From NCBI GenBank assembly GCA_025054955.1, contig JANWZE010000035.1:46362-110361 (forward strand): 64,000 bases of DNA, given 5' to 3'. This stretch comes from Blastocatellia bacterium. GTDB taxonomy: Bacteria; Acidobacteriota; Blastocatellia; HR10; J050. Each line of letters begins with the position of its first letter. Positions within the stretch are counted from its first letter, which is position 1. Position numbers and translations under genes: made by a program. The notes beneath the pieces are model-generated. The model had not been told where the DNA came from. It was given only the letters and a program-made list of their open reading frames with translations, and did not search any database. This document shows positions 9,288-17,518 of the stretch, in pieces.

Positions 9288-9428
9288 GCTCGGAGGCTTC
9301 ATAATGATAGGTTGTCCGGTCGCGCCGGGTACGTGCTCGGAGGCTTCATGAGGATAGGTTGTCCGGTCGTGATAAACGAGCAGTCGGATGTTTCGTGCCG
9401 ATAGGTTGCGCGGTCGTGCCGGCCAACT
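9288..9428 (+). repeat. Three tandem 47-bp units
   Basis: Three units repeat with an exact 47-base period (starting 9288, 9335 and 9382). Units one and two share GCTCGGAGGCTTCAT and GATAGGTTGTCCGGTCG. Unit three is more diverged (GATAGGTTGCGCGGTCGTG). The block follows the second subtilisin gene. Confidence 0.8.
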
Positions 9429-9629
9429 TCGTTGAGAATCAATGCTGAGTAGTTACCAATGCAATCATGTCCCCCTTCACACCAATAGTCCGGCGAAAGG
9501 CCCTATGTGATGAAGCGATATGGAGAGCAGCAGCAGAACGTTCCAAGCGGCAGTCTACGGTCTTGTGTGGGTATTTGGGATTACTCATGCTACGCTCGTT
9601 CCTGCTGAGCCGCGCAAGCGGCGCATGAA

Positions 9630-9661
9630 AGGGTAGCCGACGTGCAACGTCTGGCTACCCT
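9630..9661 (+). repeat. Bulged palindrome, copy of a dispersed hairpin
   Basis: Arms AGGGTAGCC-GACGT and ACGTC-T-GGCTACCCT enclose a GCA loop, with one bulged base. A close relative sits at 53011-53040 (CCAGACGT, GCA, ACGTCTGG), so this is a dispersed family rather than a local terminator. Confidence 0.7.
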
Positions 9662-9904
9662 CTAGTAGGCGGCTGCCGCTGCTCGGAGCTCGATCGTTAA
9701 AAACGCCAAACTTCAGCGGGCATCCACACAGCCACACCCCTACAAAGAACATGGGTCTTTCCACAATTGGTATCACATCGCTGATGGCAGCTTTGATCAA
9801 TCTCTCATCCGTTCTTGCTTGCGGCCATGCCGAACGACACAGCGGATACTCTTACTTTTGTTGTAGTCCATCTTCACACGAGCTCTAGGTAAAACCGCCG
9901 AGCA

Positions 9905-9966
9905 GCTTACGTAATTTCACTGATTGTAGCCAACGGCGCACTATGCGAGAATAGTGCTTGCACCGG
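9905..9966 (+). promoter_or_regulatory. Shared upstream element, copy 2 (before kinase gene)
   Basis: This matches the element at 2211-2271. It carries a perfect 7-base inverted repeat, GCACTAT (9938-9944) and ATAGTGC (9951-9957), around a 6-base loop. It ends about 63 bases before the kinase start. Together the two copies bracket the sigma/CHAT/subtilisin genes, which suggests co-regulation. Confidence 0.5.
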
Positions 9967-10029
9967 AAAGAGCCATCCTCAACGAGGCGCGATCCAATCA
10001 GCGGGAATCAGGGATTTGATAGGATTACT

Positions 10030-12735
10030 ATGAATGGCTCAACGCAACAGACAACCGTCAGCTCCTCGCCTAGTGCTGGTGGAGCCAATCCTGCGGTTCC
10101 TGATGCCATTAAAACCGTCCCTGCAGTCACACACGAACGCATTCTTCAGCGAACCGGCCGAATCGTGGAACGCAGTAAACAAGTATCGGTGTTGTATGCG
10201 ATTGCCTCGTCGGTGAGTCAATCACTGGATTTTCAGCAGACGTTGAATCGAGCTGTTGAGCTGGTTCCACGTCTGATGGGCTTTGAAGCAGGCCTGATTT
10301 TGCTCACCGATAAAACATCGGATGCGCTCACGCTCAAAGCGCGATTTGGTTTTTCAGACGAAGCAGGTTCGTTTATCCAATCGTTGAATCCCAAGGAGCA
10401 ATTCATTGGCCCATCTGTCATCACCGGCGAAACGCTCATTGGTGAAATTCCTCGCCAGAGTCATGACCTGCTGGCAACTCACCTGCGCGAGAGAGGCTTC
10501 TGGTTCTTTGTGACGATCCCGCTACGATCCAAAGGAAGCACGTTGGGGGTGATGGTGCTGGTCAGCCATGGTCCTCGACACGTTGACCCAGAAAGCAGCC
10601 AATTTCTGCTTTCTATGGGCGATGTCATCGGTGTGGCGATTGAAAACGCGAGCCTTTATCACGACGTTGCTAACTTGCTCGAGGAAACACAACGGCAGGC
10701 CAATCGGCTGCAAGAATCGGAGCGCCAATCACGAGCGATTGCCGAACTGGGACAACAAGCGTTAGCCGGCGTTGACCTCTCGACGTTAATGAACGAGGCG
10801 ACAACGCTCATCGCCAAAACACTGGATGTCGAATATAGCGGCGTGCTCGAACTCATGGAGAACAAAGAGACGCTGCGGATTCGCGCCAGCGCAGGCCCAC
10901 TCGCTCAGATGATTACCCAAACGATGATCCCTGTGGACCGCTCGCAGGCCGGCTATGCGCTACGGACGAATCGGCCCGTCATTGTCGAAAACCTCGCCAC
11001 AGACCCGCGCTTTACTCAGCAGACTCGACTTCATGAGCTTGGTGTCGTCAGTGGCATGAGCGTGGTCATCCCCGGCCATCATCAACCATTTGGCGTGCTC
11101 TTCGCGCATACAACGAACCGGCGAACATTCACCAAAGATGACACCAACTTCTTACAGAACATAGCCCATATACTAGCTGAAGCGATCGAGCGCAAGCGAA
11201 CCGAAGAAGCGCTCGAAGCTGAAAAACAACGTCTTTCTATCACCTTGCGTTCGATTGGCGACGGCGTCATCACCACCGACACGCAAGGATGTGTTGTGTT
11301 AATTAACAAAGTGGCGGAGATGTTGACCGGCTGGACTCAGCAAGAAGCTGTAGGACAGCCCTTGAGCGCCATCTTGCGCCTTCTCGATGAGAAGACCCAC
11401 GAATTGTACGGCAATCCAGCCACCCAGGTGTTACAAACGGGAACCCGAGTGACACAAACAGAGCCGATCACCATGGTGGCCAGGGATCAAACACGCTACA
11501 TCATCACCTACGAAAGCAATCCGATTGTCGAGCGAGATGGCAAAATTGTTGGCACGGTCTTGGTCTTCCGCGACATCACTGAAAAACAACAGATGGAATA
11601 CGAGCGGCTCAAGGCTCAGAAGCTCGAATCAATTGGACTGTTGGCCGGCGGCATTGCTCATGACTTTAACAATCTACTCATGGCGATCATGGGCAACATT
11701 TCTCTGGCCAAAATTGAGGCCGAAGGAGACGAGAAATTGGTGGACCGTTTAACTGCTGCTGAACGCGCTTGTTTGCAATCGAAGAACCTGACGCATCAGT
11801 TGCTCACCTTCTCCAAAGGTGGAGCGCCGATCAAGAAAACGACTTCGATGGTTGGCCTGATCAAAGACACGGCTGAATTTGCGCTGCGTGGCTCAAATGT
11901 GCGCTGTCAGTTTGTCATCGCTGATTCACTCTGGCACGTGGAAGCCGATGAAGGACAAATCAGTCAGGTCATTCAAAACCTGATCATCAATGCCATGCAG
12001 GCTATGCCAGATGGCGGAACAATCACGGTGAGCGCCGAGAATGTCCATCTGGAGCCCAATACTACGTTGCCACTGCCTGGTGGTCGTTATGTCAAAGTCG
12101 TCGTCAAAGATCACGGAGTCGGTATTCCACCAGAAAATATCACTAAGATTTTCGACCCGTACTTCACCACCAAGAAAAAGGGCAGCGGCCTTGGGCTGGC
12201 TGCCGCCTATTCAATTGTCAAGAAGCATGACGGGTTTATCGGTGTCGAGTCTGAGGTGGGTGTCGGTTCAACGTTCACTGTTTATCTGCCGGCCACGACT
12301 AAATCCGTAACATCGGCCAAGCCGCCCTCGGTGGCGCCGACACAGGCGCAGGGGAGTGGACGTATTTTGGTCATGGACGATGAGCAAATCATTCGCGATG
12401 TCACCGGCCACATTCTCCGACGGTTGGGCTACGAAGCTGCGTTCGCCCAAGATGGCGAAGAGGCGATCACGGCCTATCAGCAAGCGATGGCTGAGAATCG
12501 TCCATTTCAGGCAGTTATTATGGACCTGACTATCCCCGGCGGCATGGGCGGAAAAGAAGCGATTAAACGATTGCGTGAAATAGACCCCAGCGTCAAAGCC
12601 ATTGTCTCCAGCGGATACTCGAATGATCCTGTCATGAGCAACTTCACGGAGTATGGATTTTCTGGGTGCGTTGCCAAGCCCTACAACGTACAGGAGCTCA
12701 GTCACACTCTACAGAAAGTTATCAGCGGAAATTAG
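10030..12735 (+). CDS. Hybrid sensor histidine kinase (GAF-GAF-PAS-HisKA-HATPase-REC)
   Basis: This 901-residue protein has no signal or membrane segment, so it is probably a cytoplasmic sensor. Domains run in order: GAF (about 50-205), second GAF (about 235-390), PAS (about 405-525), a phosphoacceptor helix with His544 in GGIAHDFNN, then an HATPase with the N box LIINAMQAM and glycine boxes DHGVGIPP and GSGLGLA. A C-terminal receiver domain has its phospho-Asp at Asp832 (VIMDLTIPG) and the conserved Lys in AKPY. The HDFNN motif marks the HisKA class seen in hybrid kinases. The ATG at 10030 is preferred over an upstream TTG. It follows the protease genes after 886 bases and shares their upstream element. 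Its output partner is not in the window. Confidence 0.9.
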   Translation: MNGSTQQTTVSSSPSAGGANPAVPDAIKTVPAVTHERILQRTGRIVERSKQVSVLYAIASSVSQSLDFQQTLNRAVELVPRLMGFEAGLILLTDKTSDALTLKARFGFSDEAGSFIQSLNPKEQFIGPSVITGETLIGEIPRQSHDLLATHLRERGFWFFVTIPLRSKGSTLGVMVLVSHGPRHVDPESSQFLLSMGDVIGVAIENASLYHDVANLLEETQRQANRLQESERQSRAIAELGQQALAGVDLSTLMNEATTLIAKTLDVEYSGVLELMENKETLRIRASAGPLAQMITQTMIPVDRSQAGYALRTNRPVIVENLATDPRFTQQTRLHELGVVSGMSVVIPGHHQPFGVLFAHTTNRRTFTKDDTNFLQNIAHILAEAIERKRTEEALEAEKQRLSITLRSIGDGVITTDTQGCVVLINKVAEMLTGWTQQEAVGQPLSAILRLLDEKTHELYGNPATQVLQTGTRVTQTEPITMVARDQTRYIITYESNPIVERDGKIVGTVLVFRDITEKQQMEYERLKAQKLESIGLLAGGIAHDFNNLLMAIMGNISLAKIEAEGDEKLVDRLTAAERACLQSKNLTHQLLTFSKGGAPIKKTTSMVGLIKDTAEFALRGSNVRCQFVIADSLWHVEADEGQISQVIQNLIINAMQAMPDGGTITVSAENVHLEPNTTLPLPGGRYVKVVVKDHGVGIPPENITKIFDPYFTTKKKGSGLGLAAAYSIVKKHDGFIGVESEVGVGSTFTVYLPATTKSVTSAKPPSVAPTQAQGSGRILVMDDEQIIRDVTGHILRRLGYEAAFAQDGEEAITAYQQAMAENRPFQAVIMDLTIPGGMGGKEAIKRLREIDPSVKAIVSSGYSNDPVMSNFTEYGFSGCVAKPYNVQELSHTLQKVISGN

Positions 12736-12959
12736 CAATTGGTCAGAAGCTGTTTCAGCAGGCCGGCGGCCAAGCACCGGTGGGCGACGCATCCATCACA
12801 CCTGATGCTTATAGCAATTGTGGAGTGAAGACTGTGGGGATGGCCGCTCGGTAAGTTCATGTCCACCCTTCTATATCCTCTCGTGAAACGTGGCCCTTCT
12901 TAGGTCAATTGGTCTGAGCAACTCGCATATCTGCTCAAGTGTCTTCTCAGCCTCTAGCT

Positions 12960-13275
12960 TCACCCGAGTGATAGTTCCTCCGCAGGAGATGTCTTGAATG
13001 CCAGGGAAAGTTGCTGCAATTCGTCAAGAGCCGTGTAGCAGTGATCTCGCATTTCTGAGTCCAAGCTAAGCAGATCGAAGATCACGCGATCAAGTATGGT
13101 TTGATCCTGGCCATGACATGCAAGGAACTGGTTGTACGCCTCAACAAGTTGATGCAGGTCGTGTGGGGATAGCTTGTCCAGATCCAACACGGGAATCGCT
13201 TTTACATCGTTCGGATTGAGATTACAAACCCCGCCGCCGTAGACATGGGCAAGGATAGGCTTCTGCGCTTCATGA
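12960..13275 (-). pseudogene. C-terminal remnant of an N6-adenine DNA methylase
   Basis: Reading minus, an open stretch carries VYGGGVCNLNPNDVKAIPV followed by a helical tail (LDKLSPHDLHQLVEAYN and ILDRVIFDLL) to a stop at 12960. This GGG...NP...V-PV pattern followed by helices resembles the C-terminus of restriction-modification adenine methylases (Eco57I/N6-MTase type). No catalytic NPPY motif and no plausible start lie upstream, so only the last 100 or so codons survive. It marks the edge of an accessory islet. Family assignment is by eye and moderately sure. Confidence 0.45.
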
Positions 13276-13555
13276 GATTGTCTCTGAACTGGCCAATCAG
13301 GTGGTGCAAATCCTGCTCTTACTCGACAAGGACAGCCGCCACAGCGAAAGCTTGGGCAGAGCAGTCTTACGCAACAGATTTGAAGCCCCGCGTTTCCAAC
13401 ACAATGCTATTGTGCCATAGCCCAGCAACACAGTAGACTTACTCTGTGTCACTTGGAATTATTACCAGTGCCTATGTCGGGCCAAATAGGAGTTACCTAG
13501 GAGGAGAGAAGCTGAAAAGCTATGAACGGATAAGAGGGCCAATTGGCCGCAGCGT

Positions 13556-14626
13556 ATGAGTGCCGTTATCGTCAGAGATTATTATTCAGTTCCAGTCAGG
13601 GCTGAGATACCTTTTCCGCTATCTCAGCCTACTGAAGAAGTTTCTTTGCGAATCATCATTCCCGATTTCGACTTTTCTCTCTCCATTCCCCTCACATCTA
13701 TCACATCAGAAATCGAGTCAGGCAAAGTAGCCCTTCAAGCCGCTGTTGATGCCAACGTCATTGCCACCCTGATCTTGACCGGCGGACTGATCGAAGCTAG
13801 GGCTAAGTTTCGACTAGAACGGGTGTCCCTGAATGTGGAATTAACAAAGCAGAGCGCGCGAGCCGAGTTCGTTGCCTCAACACTCATTCCCATGTTGGCT
13901 CTTGCGCAGGAGGTTCATTTACAAATCCCTGATGTCCAATTTGAGCAAAAGCTGAAATTTGATCTCCCCCTTCGAGAAATCAGTCATTTGCTGCAACGTC
14001 GGCAGGTGGCTTATCGGCTCATGGTGATCGAGCAGGCGACAGGAGTAGAGTTCGTGCTACCACCAAGTTTCTCGGCAGAGGAGACTGAAACAATCGCCTA
14101 TCTTTACCACGCCATCACTGATCGCTCGTTTGTGTGGCCAGTTAATGCAATAACGGTTGACGTCCCGGCAAGTCAACAGAGGCTTGATCAACTCCCCTCA
14201 GACGACCAGCCGACCAGCCAACAGATTGGCCCGGCGCCGAGCACAACAACTTTACTTGGCCACTCAATTACACTTGGCAACGAAACGGTAGAGATTGATG
14301 ATATGATCATCGAGCACATTGATGAAGTGCGGCGTGAGTTAGCACAAAATGATGGTCATCTCGTTAAGGTTGTGGTTCGCTCCCTAAGCGGTCAGGCTAG
14401 AGTTAAACTACCTGAAGCGCCACGTTTGCCCGAGGCACCGTGGGATTCAAAGATTCAGGCGCTGATTGACCTCGAACCGCAGCTCGACGCGCGGCTAGCC
14501 GAACGCTATCACGCTCTTGCAGCGGCAACCTTGGCTGATCTGACGGAAGAAGAGAAAGCCGCCCTGACAGCCAGGCCGGAACTAGGTGAAGAAGCATTCT
14601 CGATGAGCGACCTGGACGGAGAATAA
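13556..14626 (+). CDS. Unknown 356-residue partner of a PIN-domain protein
   Basis: I do not recognise this protein. It lacks a signal peptide and membrane helices. Two beta-rich stretches with similar strands (about 1-70 and 120-200) include a repeated hydrophobic pattern, IPDFDFSLSIPL and IPDVQFEQKLKFDLPL, that suggests an internal duplication. A predicted disordered linker (about 205-235) and an acidic C-terminal helical tail (about 300-356, TLADLTEEEKAAL) follow. It ends 6 bases before a PIN-domain gene, so the two are one operon. By position it could act as antitoxin or adaptor for the PIN nuclease, but at 356 residues it is far larger than usual VapB-type antitoxins. Confidence 0.65.
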   Translation: MSAVIVRDYYSVPVRAEIPFPLSQPTEEVSLRIIIPDFDFSLSIPLTSITSEIESGKVALQAAVDANVIATLILTGGLIEARAKFRLERVSLNVELTKQSARAEFVASTLIPMLALAQEVHLQIPDVQFEQKLKFDLPLREISHLLQRRQVAYRLMVIEQATGVEFVLPPSFSAEETETIAYLYHAITDRSFVWPVNAITVDVPASQQRLDQLPSDDQPTSQQIGPAPSTTTLLGHSITLGNETVEIDDMIIEHIDEVRRELAQNDGHLVKVVVRSLSGQARVKLPEAPRLPEAPWDSKIQALIDLEPQLDARLAERYHALAAATLADLTEEEKAALTARPELGEEAFSMSDLDGE

Positions 14627-14632
14627 CGACTG

Positions 14633-15115
14633 ATGGCAATCGGCCCGGTACTCCCCGACACTTCGCTTGTTCTCGATAACGACATCTTGAACGACTGGAG
14701 ATTTCAGAAGCCATACGTCCAACGAGCGATTGATGATTATATATCGAGATTGAAAAAACCTCCGGCGCTAACCTCCATGACCGTTTTCGAGGCGCTCTAT
14801 GGATTCGAGAACAAGGCGTTCAAATCTGGAAAGCTCGACCAACGTATAGAACAGGACCGCGATAAGACGATCCAACTCATCAACTCCTGTACTGTCTTGC
14901 CTTGGGATCAAACCGCTGCCCAGATAACTGCTTATATTTACCCCCGACTTTCTCAAAGTGAACGCAACAAGCACTGGCGCGATTTATTCATTGCTACAAC
15001 GGCCATCGCGCACGGGCACGGTGTCGCTACACGAAATCAAAGCGACTTTGAACTTATTGCCAAACATTTGCCTCCCAGTCACCCACTTCTCCGCCTTGCC
15101 ATTTGGAAGCCGTGA
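14633..15115 (+). CDS. PIN-domain (VapC-like) ribonuclease
   Basis: This 160-residue protein fits the PIN fold. The acidic metal ligands are in the expected order: Asp9 in VLPDTSLVLDND, Glu53 in TVFEALYGFE, Asp117 in HWRDLFIATTAI, and Asp138 after ATRNQSDF. PIN proteins of this size are magnesium-dependent RNases, often the toxin of VapBC modules. The gene begins 6 bases after the preceding 356-residue gene, in an islet that also holds a methylase remnant. Toxin function is inferred from family and operon. Confidence 0.8.
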   Translation: MAIGPVLPDTSLVLDNDILNDWRFQKPYVQRAIDDYISRLKKPPALTSMTVFEALYGFENKAFKSGKLDQRIEQDRDKTIQLINSCTVLPWDQTAAQITAYIYPRLSQSERNKHWRDLFIATTAIAHGHGVATRNQSDFELIAKHLPPSHPLLRLAIWKP

Positions 15116-15300
15116 AGCACAACCCTGTGTCCGTGTGCTTATAACCACTTCACCACCCAGGCACAGCCGAGGCGTGGATGATCCCACCGTTCTTTTCCCG
15201 CAATTCAATCACGTGCGCGCAAACCCGTTCTACCGCCCGGCAAATCTCATCCATCTCAAGCGGCAACGCCCCGACTGAGGTTCTCATCCGCATACGCAGC

Positions 15301-16344
15301 TTACGGCGCGCACGCAGCATGAGATGGCGCGATGTCAACAGCCCGACCATGCGCGGCTAACGACTCTACAATCGCTTCGATCACCCGCACAACATCAACA
15401 CTGTGCTCCGCTGTGCCAACCTCCACGCGACCCGTTCGGAGGCAGGAAAGAAAATACTGCGACTGCACTTTCAATGGCTCTTCCATGTGAACGTGAGGAA
15501 TGGTCACGTTCCCTTCCCGTGTGAGCAATTGGAATTCGCCAAAATCATGATAGTAGGGATGACTGACGATCTGATTGTCATAGATGCGCACAGGACCACT
15601 CAGCGACAGATCATCCCACGTCACCATCTTCTTATCGCCAACAATCGTGATCTCCCGAACCTTTTTCGGGTCCAACCAGCTTACATGAATGTTGGCGATG
15701 ATGTCGTTAGGATATTGCATTGAGATGAATGCGACATCCTCAATACCGTTCTGAAGAAACGCCTGCCCAAGCGCCGACACACGTATGGGCATCGCGTCGA
15801 GCAAAAAATTGAGGATCGAAATATCATGCGAGGCCAGATCATAGACCGAGTTGACATCCTGTCGAATCGGTCCCAGGTTCGTCCGTTTGGCTGTCACGTA
15901 ATAGAGCCGACCGACCTCGCCGCTGCTGAGCAACTGCTTCAGCTTGAGGATGCCGTTGTTGAAGAGAAAAACATGGCCAACCATGAGCAACAACCGCTTC
16001 TCATCAGCAAGACGAATCAACTCGCGACCTTCCTGGCTGCGACAGGAAAGTGGCTTTTCGCAGAGAACGTGACGACCTGCCAACAACGCATCCTTGGTGA
16101 TGCGATAATGTGTCCGTGTCGGCGTGGAGACGACAACAGCATGGATGTCATCGCGCGCCAGCAGTTCATGATAGTCCTCATACACCGTGAGGAAAGGATA
16201 TTGCCGCTGAACGGCGGCTAGTCGCTCCTGGCTGATGTCTGCTACGGCCACGACCTGCGCGTCGGGCAACAGCGAGAAATTACGAATATGATTCGGCCCC
16301 CAATGACCACACCCGATAACCCCCAACCGATATGTGTTCGACAC
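15301..16344 (-). CDS. Gfo/Idh/MocA-family sugar oxidoreductase
   Basis: This 347-residue NAD(P)-dependent oxidoreductase has the Rossmann motif GVIGCGHWG at residues about 8-16 and the family EKP signature in HVLCEKPLS near 97. The C-terminal alpha/beta domain has a conserved Asp-containing ASHDISIL segment. GTG at 16344 is chosen because a perfect AAGGAGG lies 8 bases upstream; the ATG at 16365 would place that site inside the gene. It follows the GT4 glycosyltransferase gene by about 50 bases on the same strand. Together they suggest nucleotide-sugar or surface-glycan metabolism. The substrate is not visible. Confidence 0.88.
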   Translation of the reverse strand: MSNTYRLGVIGCGHWGPNHIRNFSLLPDAQVVAVADISQERLAAVQRQYPFLTVYEDYHELLARDDIHAVVVSTPTRTHYRITKDALLAGRHVLCEKPLSCRSQEGRELIRLADEKRLLLMVGHVFLFNNGILKLKQLLSSGEVGRLYYVTAKRTNLGPIRQDVNSVYDLASHDISILNFLLDAMPIRVSALGQAFLQNGIEDVAFISMQYPNDIIANIHVSWLDPKKVREITIVGDKKMVTWDDLSLSGPVRIYDNQIVSHPYYHDFGEFQLLTREGNVTIPHVHMEEPLKVQSQYFLSCLRTGRVEVGTAEHSVDVVRVIEAIVESLAAHGRAVDIAPSHAACAP

Positions 16345-16393
16345 CCGATCAACCTCCTTATTCATTCTGACGCTTTCACCAGCGGCTAAGATT

Positions 16394-17518
16394 TTAGCAC
16401 AAGATACGTTGATAGACGGCAACAACTTGCTCGCTGGCCCTCTCCCAGGAGAACAACTGAGCGCGGCGGCGGCCTCTCTCAACAAACGACCGGCGCAACG
16501 GTTCATCGCTCAGCAATCGTTCAATCGCGTCAGCGATTTGCGCGCTATCATCTGGGTCCACCAACAAGGCTGCATCGCCGGCCACTTCAGGCATAGCGTA
16601 ACGGTTCGAGGTGACGACCGGACATCCACAGGCCATCGCTTCAAGGATCGGCATACCGAAGCCTTCGTGAAACGAGGGAAACACAAACACGTCTGCCTGT
16701 GCATAGTACCGGATCAATTCATCCGTTGAGACACGCCCTTTGAATTCCACATCATGCTGCAGACCGAGCGAGATGATCTGACGCACAATCGCATCATAGC
16801 CCCAATCGCGCGGCCCAACGTGAATCAATCGGTGCGGCAAACCGTTCGCTTTCAAGATGGCCAACGCTTGCAGAATGCCGACGATATTCTTCTTTGGAAT
16901 CGTCGCGCCAACAGCCAGAATGAAGGGTCGCTCGCCGACAGGCCGGATGATCGGCTGCTGCATCAATGCGTATCGGTGAAATGCGTCTGCAATGCCGTTG
17001 TAAATCACCGTGACCCGCTCCGGCGGCACGCGAAACGTTTCGAGAATGTCTTGCCGCGAGGCTTCCGACACGGTGATGATGGCTGCCACGCGACGCAGCA
17101 GGTAACGATATTTGATCAGCGCGCGACGTGGTAATTGCTGATGCAAGTGCGGCGGTAATCGCGTTGCAGCGCAACCGTGAATTGTGACGACCAACCGGGT
17201 TCGCTTCAGTCCTGCGTAGAACAACTCCGATTCCGTCATGAAATGGAGTAACGAAAATCCGCGTACCCTGAGGGCGCGTGGAGCAAACCATCGGCGATAT
17301 GGATCACGCGCCGGCGCGGCAATTGCCCTCGTTCGGTCGCCAGGCAGAAAGTCCGCTGGCATCTCTCCGTGGATCAACCAGAGCTCCTGCACGCGCCGTT
17401 GCAGCGCACGATACAAATTGCGGGTATACTCACCAATGCCCGTTGGGTCTGACCAAGCGCGTGTGGCAACGAGGCCGACCTTGTGGGAACTTGCCAGTTG
17501 GCGTGACGACTCATTCAT
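16394..17518 (-). CDS. GT4-family glycosyltransferase
   Basis: This 374-residue GT-B fold glycosyltransferase has an N-terminal acceptor domain starting with GIGEYTRNLYRAL and a C-terminal nucleotide-sugar domain. The latter carries the EX7E-type motif in FPSFHEGFGMPILEAM and a VVTSN turn. The ATG overlaps the stop of the upstream phosphodiesterase-like gene by four bases (ATGA), indicating translational coupling. It probably transfers mannose, glucose or a similar sugar to a lipid or glycan on the cytoplasmic face. Confidence 0.88.
   Translation of the reverse strand: MNESSRQLASSHKVGLVATRAWSDPTGIGEYTRNLYRALQRRVQELWLIHGEMPADFLPGDRTRAIAAPARDPYRRWFAPRALRVRGFSLLHFMTESELFYAGLKRTRLVVTIHGCAATRLPPHLHQQLPRRALIKYRYLLRRVAAIITVSEASRQDILETFRVPPERVTVIYNGIADAFHRYALMQQPIIRPVGERPFILAVGATIPKKNIVGILQALAILKANGLPHRLIHVGPRDWGYDAIVRQIISLGLQHDVEFKGRVSTDELIRYYAQADVFVFPSFHEGFGMPILEAMACGCPVVTSNRYAMPEVAGDAALLVDPDDSAQIADAIERLLSDEPLRRSFVERGRRRAQLFSWERASEQVVAVYQRILC

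Larger units (their letters stand above)
9144..10029 (+). other. Repeat-rich gene-free stretch
   Basis: No supportable gene lies in these 886 bases. The stretch holds a 47-base tandem repeat, a bulged hairpin, and the second copy of the sigma-gene upstream element, each listed separately. Confidence 0.6.

Noticed and set aside
9288..9428. CRISPR-like array
   Set aside because: Units are directly adjacent with no unique spacers and diverge along their length; no cas genes are present despite the CHAT protein, which here lacks any type III-E partners.
15150..15293. Minus-strand 47-codon frame (MRMRTSVGALPLEMDEICRA start)
   Set aside because: It reads smoothly but has no ribosome site, no recognised family, and lies just past the oxidoreductase stop; may be a remnant.
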